A stretch of DNA of 64,000 nt from JBMYYR01 sp965243605 (lineage in GTDB: Bacteria; Bacteroidota; Bacteroidia; Flavobacteriales; CAJXXR01): the NCBI GenBank assembly GCA_965243605.1, contig CBDEVQ010000117.1, forward strand, positions 26,765 through 90,764, in the 5' to 3' direction. Below, in pieces: positions 1 through 8,008 of the stretch. Each line of letters starts with the position of its first letter. The stretch's first letter is position 1. The position numbers and the translations under genes are program-made. The notes beneath the pieces were generated by a model. That model saw only the letters and a program-made list of their open reading frames with translations. It did not search any database and had not been told where the DNA came from.

Positions 1-475
1 ATCCGCTTGTTGTAGAGTGTATAGCTATATAAATATCTTGTCCATTATATGCACTTAAGTCAAAAGAATGTCTTTCCCATGCACCAGGAGTTACTGTTCC
101 TAATAAAGTATCAAAAGAAGCAGTATCTTTACCTGTAGTAGAAACTTTTACATCTAACATCTGTTCAAAAGGAGTTGCATTATTTATTCTTGCAAAAAAA
201 TGAATTGAATCTGTTGTTGAAGTAATAGCCAATTTAGGTGGGATAATCCAGTCATCGTGGGCATTACTATTTGACCCAGTTAATCGAGCTACTAACAAAC
301 CTGAAATCGGGCTAAAGCCATTTAGTCCCCACTGACTACCTATATGGGCATAATTATAAACGGTCCAATCGTTAGGTGGAAATGCTCCTGAAAAATTTTC
401 GTTAAGTGTTTGAGCATTTACATTCACCATACCAAGGATGATCAAAGAAAATGCAGCTAATATCAGTTTTTTCAT
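1..475 (-). CDS. Secreted protein with choice-of-anchor J (cleaved adhesin-like) domain, partial
   Basis: The reading frame is open from the ATG at 475 to the window edge (158 codons), so the C-terminal part is missing. Residues 1-22 form a signal peptide (MKKLILAAFSLIILGMVNVNA, then QTLNENFSG). The mature start is typical of the choice-of-anchor J / cleaved-adhesin jelly-roll domain of Bacteroidota surface proteins: an ENFSG...PPNDWTVYN stretch, then WGLNGFSP, then DDWIIPPKL, then a beta-rich stretch with WERHSFDLSAYNGQDIYIAI. Such proteins usually end in a T9SS sorting domain and act at the cell surface or outside the cell; that end lies beyond the window. Family assignment rests on motif recognition; ligand and substrate are unknown. 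Confidence 0.75.
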   Translation of the reverse strand, partial: MKKLILAAFSLIILGMVNVNAQTLNENFSGAFPPNDWTVYNYAHIGSQWGLNGFSPISGLLVARLTGSNSNAHDDWIIPPKLAITSTTDSIHFFARINNATPFEQMLDVKVSTTGKDTASFDTLLGTVTPGAWERHSFDLSAYNGQDIYIAIHSTTSG

Positions 476-800
476 AGAAAAAGTATAATAATTAGAGATT
501 TGAGATTTTCAAAAATATACAAACTATTTTAGAATAGCCTTTATTTTCATTGAAAAAACAGATATAATCCGCAGATTAACACACCTAATAGTAACAATTT
601 GGCAAGCACATAAACAGAAAAATCCACTTCAAGCTCTTAAAAAAAATAAAAATATTCGAAACGTGTACATCACAAATTTATGAATTATTTCTTTAAATAA
701 CTCCTCTTTTATGAGGAATGAAAAATAAATCCTTCAATACCTAACTAAAAAAATGTTAATAATTAGGTTATAACTAAAAAACAACAATATAATATGACTG
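476..800. other. Intergenic region, no gene seen
   Basis: A very AT-rich gap between the divergent secreted-protein gene and rbfA. The only open frames are short and overlap rbfA on the opposite strand. I see no RNA gene here. The functional signals are at its right end: the dyad at 801-827 and the -7 element at 829-836. Confidence 0.6.
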
Positions 801-827
801 AAATCTTATGTCTAGATCATAAGATTT
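801..827. repeat. Perfect 10-bp inverted repeat upstream of rbfA, possible operator
   Basis: Arms AAATCTTATG (801-810) and CATAAGATTT (818-827) are exact reverse complements around a 7-base spacer, TCTAGAT. The dyad ends one base before the rbfA -7 element, so it fills the spacer and -33 region of that promoter. That position suits a repressor operator better than a terminator, since no T-tract follows. No regulator can be named from the sequence. Confidence 0.6.
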
Positions 828-828
828 G

Positions 829-836
829 TATCTTTG
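829..836 (+). promoter_or_regulatory. -7 promoter element of rbfA (TATCTTTG)
   Basis: TATCTTTG matches the Bacteroidota -7 consensus TAnnTTTG and is followed by CCG. It lies 19 bases before the rbfA ATG at 856, giving a short leader. There is no clear TTG at the -33 position, which the dyad occupies. If transcription starts here, the longer in-frame start at 826 is ruled out. Confidence 0.6.
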
Positions 837-855
837 CCGATTAAAACAACTATTC

Positions 856-1194
856 ATGGAATCCATCAGACAAAAGAAAATAAACAATTTGATAAAAGAA
901 GATTTAGCTAGCATTTTTAGAGATAAGGATGCCGTATGTTTTCCTGGACAAATGGTTACAGTTACCGATGTAAAGATAACACCAGATTTAGGTATTGCGA
1001 AAGTGGCATTAAGTCTCTTTCCAGAAAAGCAAGACATAAAATTTAAAAAATTAGCTCAAGAATATACAAAAGAAATCCGTTATGAATTAGGTAAACGCGC
1101 TGGGAAACAACTTAGAGTTGTTCCTGAATTAATCTTTTTCTTAGATGAATCTTTAGGTTTAATGGCTGAAATAGATAAAGCTTTAAAAAGCTAA
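856..1194 (+). CDS. rbfA: Ribosome-binding factor A (RbfA)
   Basis: RbfA is a KH-fold protein that binds the 30S subunit during maturation of 16S rRNA. The product is 112 residues, normal for the family, beginning MESIRQKKINNLIKEDLA and carrying the family segment VTDVKITPDLGIAKV followed by a VPELIFFLDESL-type C-terminal strand. The frame is open from 826, but the -7 element at 829-836 and the usual family N-terminus favour ATG 856. The permease gene follows after one base, so the two are probably co-transcribed with prfB. Recognition is by sequence pattern and length. Confidence 0.9.
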   Translation: MESIRQKKINNLIKEDLASIFRDKDAVCFPGQMVTVTDVKITPDLGIAKVALSLFPEKQDIKFKKLAQEYTKEIRYELGKRAGKQLRVVPELIFFLDESLGLMAEIDKALKS

Positions 1195-1195
1195 A

Positions 1196-2404
1196 TTGAA
1201 GCTACCTCTTTTTATTGCAAAACGCTACCTCTTTTCGAAATCCAATCGCAATGCAGTAAATATCATATCATGGATTTCGGTAATAGCCATTACTATAGTA
1301 AGTGCGGCTATGTTTATTATATTGTCTGGGTTTAATGGTATAGAACAATTTGTTAAACAGATGTATAATGAATTTGATGCACAACTAAAAGTAGTACATC
1401 AAGACAAAGATCTCTTTAAGACTTCTGAAGATTTATTTGATAAGCTTAAAGACGAAAACATCGCCGATTTTTCTAAGATATTAGAAACAAAATGTCTTTT
1501 TATTTCTGGAAATAAACAGGAATTTGGGATTTTAAAAGGTGTAGACAAACACTTTCCTAAAGTCAGTTTAATACCGACTAAAATAGATGAAGGGGAATTT
1601 ATAGATTTTGAGCATCAATTCTCAAATATTGTTTTAGGAAAGTCTTTATGTATTAAGCTTGGAATTGGTGTTGGTAATACTTATTCTCATGTCGAAGTTT
1701 GGGTTCCTAAACCTAACAAAAAAACATCTTTAGATATTTCTAATGATTTCCGATCTCAAAAATATTTTACAATTGGAACATTTTCGATTAGCCCAGAGTA
1801 TGATCCTATTTATGGTATCTCTAATATTCAATACGTTAGAAAGCTCGTTAATAGACCTGAAAGCATATCTTCTATAGAGATTCGATTAAAAGATATAAAC
1901 CGAATTGATGAAACTCAAATTAAATTAAAAAAACTCCTAAAGCCTTATCATTTAGAGGTTCTGACAATGGAAGAGCAACATGCTGATTTTTTAAAGTTTG
2001 TAGATCTTGAAAAATGGTTTGTAATTTTTATCTTTATGCTTATTATACTATTGGCAGCATTTAACCTAATAGGCTCTTTAAGTATATTAATTATTGAAAA
2101 AGAAGATAATCTTAAAACACTTACACATATAGGTGCTACACCTATATTTTTAAGAAATATATTCTGGAATTTAAATTATTTAATGAATGGGATTGGATTA
2201 GTATGTGGTTTAATAATTGGGTTTATTGTATGTTATATACAAGATACTTATAACCTATTACTAATGGGATCCGGAAATACAGGAATTCCATATCCTATAG
2301 ATATGCAATTTTTGGACGTACTTATATTAAGTATCTTAGTATTTATAATAAGTACGATTTGTTCATTTTTTAGCATTCGTAAAATTAAAGTAAAACGTAT
2401 ATGA
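1196..2404 (+). CDS. FtsX-like ABC permease, LolE/LolC type
   Basis: A 402-residue inner-membrane permease of the lipoprotein-releasing (LolCE) / FtsX family. An N-terminal transmembrane helix (about residues 23-45) is followed by a long periplasmic MacB-like domain (about 46-265). Three more helices, at about 268-292, 318-345 and 370-395, form the FtsX core. Family members extract lipoproteins toward the outer membrane together with an ATPase (LolD) and carrier (LolA); neither is in this window. The start is a TTG one base after the rbfA stop, reading MKLPLFIAKRYLFSKS, which is the standard N-terminus. The stop overlaps the prfB ATG by four bases (ATGA), indicating translational coupling. 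Transport substrate is inferred from the family only. Confidence 0.82.
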   Translation: MKLPLFIAKRYLFSKSNRNAVNIISWISVIAITIVSAAMFIILSGFNGIEQFVKQMYNEFDAQLKVVHQDKDLFKTSEDLFDKLKDENIADFSKILETKCLFISGNKQEFGILKGVDKHFPKVSLIPTKIDEGEFIDFEHQFSNIVLGKSLCIKLGIGVGNTYSHVEVWVPKPNKKTSLDISNDFRSQKYFTIGTFSISPEYDPIYGISNIQYVRKLVNRPESISSIEIRLKDINRIDETQIKLKKLLKPYHLEVLTMEEQHADFLKFVDLEKWFVIFIFMLIILLAAFNLIGSLSILIIEKEDNLKTLTHIGATPIFLRNIFWNLNYLMNGIGLVCGLIIGFIVCYIQDTYNLLLMGSGNTGIPYPIDMQFLDVLILSILVFIISTICSFFSIRKIKVKRI

Positions 2405-3516
2405 TTACTTTAGATCAAATAAAAAAACTAACCGAAAGAATCTCTTTATTAAAAGAGTACTTACGTATAGATAAAAAAATAAAAGAAATTGGAGATGAAG
2501 AGGAGAAAACTCAAAATCCTGATTTCTGGAACGATAATAAAAAAGCCGAAATTGTATTAAAACGCATAAAGAGCTTAAAAAATTGGGTGAATGCCAGCAA
2601 TGAACTAGAAACAGGTATAGAAGATATTATCGTTTTATATGATTTTTACAAAGAAGGTGAAGTTGAACCTGAAGAAGTTGAATCGCTCTATAACACTATT
2701 TATCAAAAGACCGAAGACCTTGAGTTTAAAAACATGCTATCGAATGAAGAAGATAGTTTAAGTGCGGTGTTACAAATAACAGCAGGAGCTGGTGGTACTG
2801 AGTCTTGTGATTGGGCAGAAATGCTAATGAGAATGTACTTAATGTGGGGTGAGAAAAACGGAATGAAAATTCGTGAACTTAACCTACAGTACGGAGATGT
2901 TGCAGGAATTAAAACCGTTACTCTAGAATTTGATGGAGAATATGGTTTTGGATTCTTAAAAGGAGAAAATGGAGTTCATAGACTTGTTAGAATATCTCCT
3001 TTTGATTCTAATGCTAAACGTCATACTTCTTTTGCATCTGTATATGTTTATCCTTTAGTTGATGATTCTATTGAAATAAACATTAACCAATCTGAAATTG
3101 AATGGGATACGTTTAGATCTGGAGGTGCTGGAGGACAAAACGTAAATAAAGTTGAAACGGGTGTTAGGTTAAGACATAAACCATCGGGCATAATCATTGA
3201 AAATACAGAAACACGTTCCCAATTAGGAAATAAAGAAAAAGCACTTCAGTTACTTAAATCTCAATTATATGAACTTGAGATGGAAGCCAAATTAGAAAAG
3301 CGTTCTGAAATTGAAGCTGGTAAGAAAAAAATTGAATGGGGATCTCAAATAAGAAATTACGTGATGCATCCTTATAAATTAGTTAAGGATGTGAGATCAG
3401 GACACGAATCTACAAATGTAGAAAATGTTATGAACGGTGAAATTGATGAATTTATTAAGGCATATTTAATGAAAGAATCTCAAAATAACCTCCATCTAGA
3501 AAATAATGAGCTCTAA
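2401..3516 (+). CDS. prfB: Peptide chain release factor 2
   Basis: RF2 recognises UAA and UGA and triggers peptide release. The 371-residue product contains the GGQ catalytic tripeptide at G244-G245-Q246 within SGGAGGQNVNK, and the SPF codon-recognition tripeptide at 199-201, which identifies RF2 rather than RF1 (PxT). In many bacteria prfB has an in-frame UGA near codon 25 read by programmed +1 frameshifting. Here the N-terminal region runs straight through (LLKEYLRIDKKIKEIG) with no stop, so that autoregulation is absent. The ATG overlaps the end of the permease gene by four bases. Confidence 0.96.
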   Translation: MITLDQIKKLTERISLLKEYLRIDKKIKEIGDEEEKTQNPDFWNDNKKAEIVLKRIKSLKNWVNASNELETGIEDIIVLYDFYKEGEVEPEEVESLYNTIYQKTEDLEFKNMLSNEEDSLSAVLQITAGAGGTESCDWAEMLMRMYLMWGEKNGMKIRELNLQYGDVAGIKTVTLEFDGEYGFGFLKGENGVHRLVRISPFDSNAKRHTSFASVYVYPLVDDSIEININQSEIEWDTFRSGGAGGQNVNKVETGVRLRHKPSGIIIENTETRSQLGNKEKALQLLKSQLYELEMEAKLEKRSEIEAGKKKIEWGSQIRNYVMHPYKLVKDVRSGHESTNVENVMNGEIDEFIKAYLMKESQNNLHLENNEL

Positions 3517-3530
3517 AAGACGATAAAGAC

Positions 3531-3872
3531 ATGAAAATATATCATAATAACCGTTGTTCTAAAAGTCGTAATACACTTAAAATAATAGAAGAATCTGGAG
3601 TAGATATTGAAATTGTAAACTACTTAATATCACCACCTTCTAAAGAGGAATTAAAACACATATTAGACCTTTTAAATTTACCTGCTGATCAGTTAATTAG
3701 AAAAGGGGAAGCTATTTTTAAAGAAAATTTTAAAGGAAAGCAATTTTCAAACGACGAATGGATTGATATTATGATCGAAAATCCTAAATTAATTGAAAGA
3801 CCTATAGTTGTCCATAATGGGAAAGCCGTTATTGGAAGACCACCAGAAAATGTCAATTTACTTTTAAATTAG
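3531..3872 (+). CDS. arsC: Arsenate reductase family protein (ArsC/Spx/YffB fold)
   Basis: A 113-residue thioredoxin-fold protein. The start MKIYHNNRCSKSRNTL carries the ArsC-type active-site cysteine (C9) with the CSKSRNT loop. Family features include NYLISPPSKEEL, LIERPIVVHNGKAVIGRP and the terminal RPPE segment. In glutaredoxin-linked ArsC these reduce arsenate to arsenite, but many chromosomal members lack arsenic partners and their substrate is unknown. No arsB, acr3 or arsR is nearby; the gene sits 14 bases after prfB, so arsenate reduction is not certain. Confidence 0.82.
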   Translation: MKIYHNNRCSKSRNTLKIIEESGVDIEIVNYLISPPSKEELKHILDLLNLPADQLIRKGEAIFKENFKGKQFSNDEWIDIMIENPKLIERPIVVHNGKAVIGRPPENVNLLLN

Positions 3873-3948
3873 TTATTTTTAAGAGAATTTTTTGCAGTTA
3901 TCTACGTAAAATTGATTTATCTCATAAAATAAAACGTTTTCGCGTCAT

Positions 3949-3956
3949 ACTTTTGT
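3949..3956 (+). promoter_or_regulatory. -7 promoter element of hemA (TACTTTTG)
   Basis: TACTTTTG fits TAnnTTTG and ends 18 bases before the hemA ATG. No TTG is visible at the expected -33 spacing, so this is a partial match. Confidence 0.45.
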
Positions 3957-3974
3957 AAGACAAGCAACCAGAAC

Positions 3975-5231
3975 ATGAAATCGAATTCAAACAACCAGTT
4001 TATATCAATAGGAATTAGTCATTGGAATTCACCAATCGGAATTCGTGAACAATTCACTATCACTGATGATCGTTTAGAAAAGCTTCATATCCAAGCACAA
4101 TCTGAAGGGATTCTTAGTCTATTTGTTGTATCTACATGTAATAGAACTCAAATTTTTGCTTTTGCTGACATTGCTAAAGAGGCACTATTAATTCAATTAT
4201 TTATTGAGGCTACAGATACTAATCTTGATCTTTTTAATAAGTATGCCTTTTTAAAAAGAGAACAAGAAGCTACAGATTTGTTGTTTGAGCTTTGTATGGG
4301 ATTAGATTCTATGATTCTAGGAGATCTTCAAATTATTAGTCAAGTTAAAAATGCAGTATCATACGCTTCTAAATTTGACCTCATCGATTCTGAAACTCAT
4401 CGATTAATGCAATTTGTTTTACAATGTTATAAAGCCGTTAGTACAGATACTGATATTAACAGTGGTCCTGCATCTATTGCTCATGCAGCTATCTTATACA
4501 TTAAAAATAGATTTAAAGATCTTTCTAAAAAGAATATTCTTCTCTATGGATTAGGAGAAATTGGAGAGACTACCGTTAAAAATTTGATTGAGAATCATAA
4601 AACAGGTTCTATTACTGTAATGAACCGTACCTATGCTAAAGCCGAAAAAATGGCTTCTGAACTCAATATTAATTGTTCTCCAACAGAAAATTTAAAATCT
4701 GTTATAGAAAAATCTGATATTGTTATTGTGTCTACAGGTTCATTAAGCTATACAGTTACCGAGCATGAATATAGTAATCCCCTTTTAAGTCCAAAAGTAT
4801 TTATTGACTTAGCCGTTCCTAGAAATATAGACCCTGTTTTTGATACCATAGCAGAGGTTGATTTAATAGAAATGGATGAGTTGAACAAAATTCAAGATGA
4901 AACTTTAACCTTAAGGCGAAAAAATATCCCAAAAGTAAGAACCATCATTAATCTTCATAAATTGGAGTTTTACGATTGGATTAAAATGAGACAAATTTCT
5001 CCTCTGATAAATGCATATAGAAAAAAAATGCATGATCAAAGATTAGAAGAGCTCGAAAAACAAAAATTTAGATTTACAGAATCTGAATTCGATAAAGCTA
5101 ATATTTTCTCGAAATCATTAGTTAATAAAATGGTTAATCAAAACATTGAGTTCATAAAGAGTAGATATAGAAACTCTGATGAAATTGCAGATATTTTTGC
5201 AGATATGTACCAACTTAATATAAAGAAATAA
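3975..5231 (+). CDS. hemA: Glutamyl-tRNA reductase
   Basis: First enzyme of the C5 haem pathway: NADPH reduces glutamyl-tRNA to glutamate-1-semialdehyde. The 418-residue product starts with GISHWNSPIGIREQF. It has the catalytic cysteine C55 in VVSTCNRTQIF, where the usual Glu after CNRT is Gln. The substrate-binding stretch GLDSMILGDLQIISQVK follows, then the Rossmann segment LLYGLGEIGETTVKNL and a C-terminal helical dimerisation domain. It heads the hemA-hemC-hemD-hemE cluster (9 bases to hemC). Probably the main regulated step, with its own promoter just upstream. Confidence 0.96.
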   Translation: MKSNSNNQFISIGISHWNSPIGIREQFTITDDRLEKLHIQAQSEGILSLFVVSTCNRTQIFAFADIAKEALLIQLFIEATDTNLDLFNKYAFLKREQEATDLLFELCMGLDSMILGDLQIISQVKNAVSYASKFDLIDSETHRLMQFVLQCYKAVSTDTDINSGPASIAHAAILYIKNRFKDLSKKNILLYGLGEIGETTVKNLIENHKTGSITVMNRTYAKAEKMASELNINCSPTENLKSVIEKSDIVIVSTGSLSYTVTEHEYSNPLLSPKVFIDLAVPRNIDPVFDTIAEVDLIEMDELNKIQDETLTLRRKNIPKVRTIINLHKLEFYDWIKMRQISPLINAYRKKMHDQRLEELEKQKFRFTESEFDKANIFSKSLVNKMVNQNIEFIKSRYRNSDEIADIFADMYQLNIKK

Positions 5232-5240
5232 CATCTAAAA

Positions 5241-6149
5241 ATGCTAAACTTAGGAACTCGAAAAAGTAAATTGGCTTTATGGCAAAGTCATTTAGTACAA
5301 AAATTACTTAACGATATACAAGTAGATACAAACCTTATTGAAATAGTTTCTGAAGGAGATAAAGTTTTAGATACCCCACTCCCATTAATGGGTGGAAAAG
5401 GTGTATTTACAAAAGCATTGGATGATGCATTGTTAAACAATGATATAGATTTTGCTGTTCATTCACTAAAAGATGTGCCTACTGTATTACCAGAGGGTAT
5501 TGTTATGGCTGCAATTCTTAAACGTGCTTCTTGGGAAGATGTATTAGTCGTTAGAACCAATCTAGATTTTCTTAATGAAGATAGGGAGATGATCATTGCC
5601 ACAAGTTCCAATAGAAGGCAATCTCAATGGTTACGTAAGTATCCGAACACAAAAATGGTTGACATCCGTGGTAATGTTCAAACGAGAATCAAAAAATTAA
5701 GAGAAAGTAATTGGGATGCTGCTATTTTTGCCGCCGCAGGTTTAGAACGTATGGATTTACATCATGAAATTGCAATGCGATTAGATTGGATGTTACCAGC
5801 TCCAGGACAAGGTGCAATAGCAATAGTGTGTAGAGAAAATGACAAACATGTATTTGATATTCTTAATCAATTACATGACCAAGAAACAGCACTTTGTGTT
5901 AATACCGAAAGACAATACTTAAATGCTTTAAACGGTGGATGTACAGCTCCAATTGGAGCCCATGTAACGATAAAGGATGATCAAGTATTTTTTGACTCAG
6001 TTTTAATGGATCCAATGGCAAAAAGTGAAATAAGAATACAACTTGAAAGCCAATTAACGGATACTCCAGTTTTAGGATTAGAAGCGAGTAAAATTGCCTT
6101 AGACAAAGGCGCGAAAGAAATACTAGATAAACTACCTAAAAACAAGTAG
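5241..6149 (+). CDS. hemC: Hydroxymethylbilane synthase (porphobilinogen deaminase)
   Basis: Joins four porphobilinogen molecules into hydroxymethylbilane in the cytosol. The 302-residue product begins LGTRKSKLALWQSHLV. It has HSLKDVPT, the arginine-rich SSNRRQSQWL loop, APGQGAIAI and the cofactor-attachment cysteine C234 in LNGGCTAPIGAH, which holds the dipyrromethane primer. All signature residues are present and the length is normal. Nine bases after hemA; hemD follows after 42 bases. Confidence 0.96.
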   Translation: MLNLGTRKSKLALWQSHLVQKLLNDIQVDTNLIEIVSEGDKVLDTPLPLMGGKGVFTKALDDALLNNDIDFAVHSLKDVPTVLPEGIVMAAILKRASWEDVLVVRTNLDFLNEDREMIIATSSNRRQSQWLRKYPNTKMVDIRGNVQTRIKKLRESNWDAAIFAAAGLERMDLHHEIAMRLDWMLPAPGQGAIAIVCRENDKHVFDILNQLHDQETALCVNTERQYLNALNGGCTAPIGAHVTIKDDQVFFDSVLMDPMAKSEIRIQLESQLTDTPVLGLEASKIALDKGAKEILDKLPKNK

Positions 6150-6191
6150 TTATATTCAATTTCAAAAAAGTTATCAACATAGTTATCAACA

Positions 6192-6908
6192 GTGTATATT
6201 TTATCTTTCCACATACGAAAAAACATTTTAAACCCTGATAATGAGAGTCTTATCAATAACCATATTGTTAAGTACATTTCATTAACACATATTGAACTTG
6301 CTAATTATCAACAGTTAAGCGAAATAGAAAAACGTAACGTATTAGAAAGCAATACTATAGCGATAACAAGTCAAAATGCAGCCATTTGGCTAGTCAATAA
6401 CTTAACCAGTTGGCACGGAGTAATTTATACAAATAGTGCTAAAACTGAATGTATATTACAGCAAATGCCTAATGTAAAAATCCATGTTTCCAATCATGGT
6501 TATGCGAAAGATTTAGGGTTGTTAATTCAACAGTCTAAGGTTAAATCTTTTATTCATTTAACAGGTAATCTTGGACTAAATGACTTATTTGAAATGGCAT
6601 CAAATAATCGTATTAATTACCAACGTCTTGAAGTCTATTCAACTCAACTTACACCTAAACCATGTGATTTAAGCTTAATAGATGTATGCGTTTTTACGAG
6701 TCCAAGTCAAGTCGTTAGTTTTTTTAAGGTCAATACATGGAAAAAGTCTATTTTTGCTCTTTGTATTGGCAAAACAACGGCAAAACAATTAGAAGAACAT
6801 GGAGTTCCTACTCCAAACATATATTACCCTCAGAAAGCAAATTACTTAGCTATGCTAAAATTGTTGCCTGAAATTGAAAACAACATTGAACAACAAAAAA
6901 CAAAATAG
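6192..6908 (+). CDS. hemD: Uroporphyrinogen-III synthase
   Basis: The product is 238 residues, starting at a GTG (6192), with no ATG in the right place. HemD closes hydroxymethylbilane to uroporphyrinogen III. The family is poorly conserved. Supporting features are the two-lobe layout with NTIAITSQNAAIWLVNN and FTSPSQVVSFF stretches (both resemble the TSxNAV-type substrate loops), the CIGKTTAKQLEEHG motif near the C-terminus, the length, and the position between hemC and hemE. The stop is one base before the hemE ATG. Assignment leans partly on context. Confidence 0.85.
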   Translation: MYILSFHIRKNILNPDNESLINNHIVKYISLTHIELANYQQLSEIEKRNVLESNTIAITSQNAAIWLVNNLTSWHGVIYTNSAKTECILQQMPNVKIHVSNHGYAKDLGLLIQQSKVKSFIHLTGNLGLNDLFEMASNNRINYQRLEVYSTQLTPKPCDLSLIDVCVFTSPSQVVSFFKVNTWKKSIFALCIGKTTAKQLEEHGVPTPNIYYPQKANYLAMLKLLPEIENNIEQQKTK

Positions 6909-6909
6909 A

Positions 6910-7941
6910 ATGGAATTTCCAGCATTAAAAAACGATTTATTTCTACGTGCCCTTAAAGGTGAAGAAGTAGAAAGAGCACCAGTATGGATGATGCGTCAAG
7001 CAGGGCGTTTTTTACCTGACTATAGAGCTTTAAGAGAGAAATATACATTTTTTGAACGTTGTCAAACTCCAGAACTTGTTTCTGAAATAACAACAATGCC
7101 AATTTGGCAAGTGGGTTCTGATGCCGCTATTTTATTCTCTGATATTTTGGTTGTTCCTGAAGCCTTAGGACTAGAAGTACAAATGATACCTGGTGTTGGA
7201 CCACTATTACCAAACACCATTAATAGCTTAGAGCAAGCTGAAGCTTTACAAATCCCTGATGTTCATGAAGCTTTAGGATATGTAATGGAAGGTATTAAAC
7301 AAACGAGAATGGATTTAAAAGGTGAAGTTCCATTAATTGGTTTTGCTGGAGCTCCTTTTACTATTTTATGTTATATGGTTCAAGGAAAAGGCTCTAAAGA
7401 TTTTTCACAAGCTAAATCGTTTTGTTTTTCTAATCCGAAAGCTGCTCATACGTTATTACAAAAAATAACAGATATTACTATCTTATATATGGAAGCTCAA
7501 ATAGCTGCAGGTGCACAAGCATTTCAACTATTTGATTCGTGGGCTGGATTATTAAAAAAATCTGATTTTATGGAATTTGCTTTTCCATACATTAAGCAAA
7601 TCATGGAAAAGTGTACGGCTCCAAATATTGTTTTCGCTAAAGGTGCATGGTATGCCCTTGAGGAAATGGCAACCTTAAATGTGAATGGAGTTGGTATTGA
7701 TTGGGCATGTTCTCCGGAATTCGCAAGAGAAAAGGTTGGTAAAAACATTACGCTTCAAGGTAATTTTGACCCAAGTATGCTTCATGCACCAATCCCTAAA
7801 ATTATTGATGAAACAAAACGTATGTTAGATGCTTTTGGAAAAGAAAGGTACATTGTAAATTTAGGACATGGTATTTTACCAACTGTTCCTGTAGATCATG
7901 CAAAAGCATTTATTAAAACAATAAAAGAACACCAATACTAA
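6910..7941 (+). CDS. hemE: Uroporphyrinogen decarboxylase
   Basis: Removes the four acetate carboxyls of uroporphyrinogen III to give coproporphyrinogen III. The product is 343 residues from ATG 6910. An in-frame start at 6874 adds 12 lysine/asparagine-rich residues and would overlap hemD; the spacing of one base from the hemD stop favours 6910. Signatures are RAPVWMMRQAGRFLPDYR near the N-terminus (binding arginines), GFAGAPFTILCYMVQG, the DSWAG segment and NLGHGILPTVPVDH at the C-terminus. Last gene of the cluster, followed by a strong terminator. Confidence 0.96.
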   Translation: MEFPALKNDLFLRALKGEEVERAPVWMMRQAGRFLPDYRALREKYTFFERCQTPELVSEITTMPIWQVGSDAAILFSDILVVPEALGLEVQMIPGVGPLLPNTINSLEQAEALQIPDVHEALGYVMEGIKQTRMDLKGEVPLIGFAGAPFTILCYMVQGKGSKDFSQAKSFCFSNPKAAHTLLQKITDITILYMEAQIAAGAQAFQLFDSWAGLLKKSDFMEFAFPYIKQIMEKCTAPNIVFAKGAWYALEEMATLNVNGVGIDWACSPEFAREKVGKNITLQGNFDPSMLHAPIPKIIDETKRMLDAFGKERYIVNLGHGILPTVPVDHAKAFIKTIKEHQY

Positions 7942-7960
7942 AAAATAGTATTTATAAAAA

Positions 7961-7988
7961 AAGGCTTACAATTAATATTGTAAGCCTT
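7961..7988. terminator. Bidirectional terminator between hemE and the O-antigen-polymerase-like gene
   Basis: 12-bp perfect stem AAGGCTTACAAT / ATTGTAAGCCTT with a TAAT loop, an A-run on the left and a T-run on the right. It can serve both the plus-strand hem cluster and the convergent minus-strand gene. Confidence 0.9.
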
Positions 7989-8008
7989 TTTTTATAGTCA
8001 GAAATCAC

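Noticed and set aside
774..1037. 87-residue minus-strand frame over the rbfA region
   Set aside because: It lies opposite rbfA and its promoter and has no family features.
3531..3872. Arsenic resistance operon
   Set aside because: Only an ArsC-fold protein is present, with no arsenite pump or ArsR regulator nearby.
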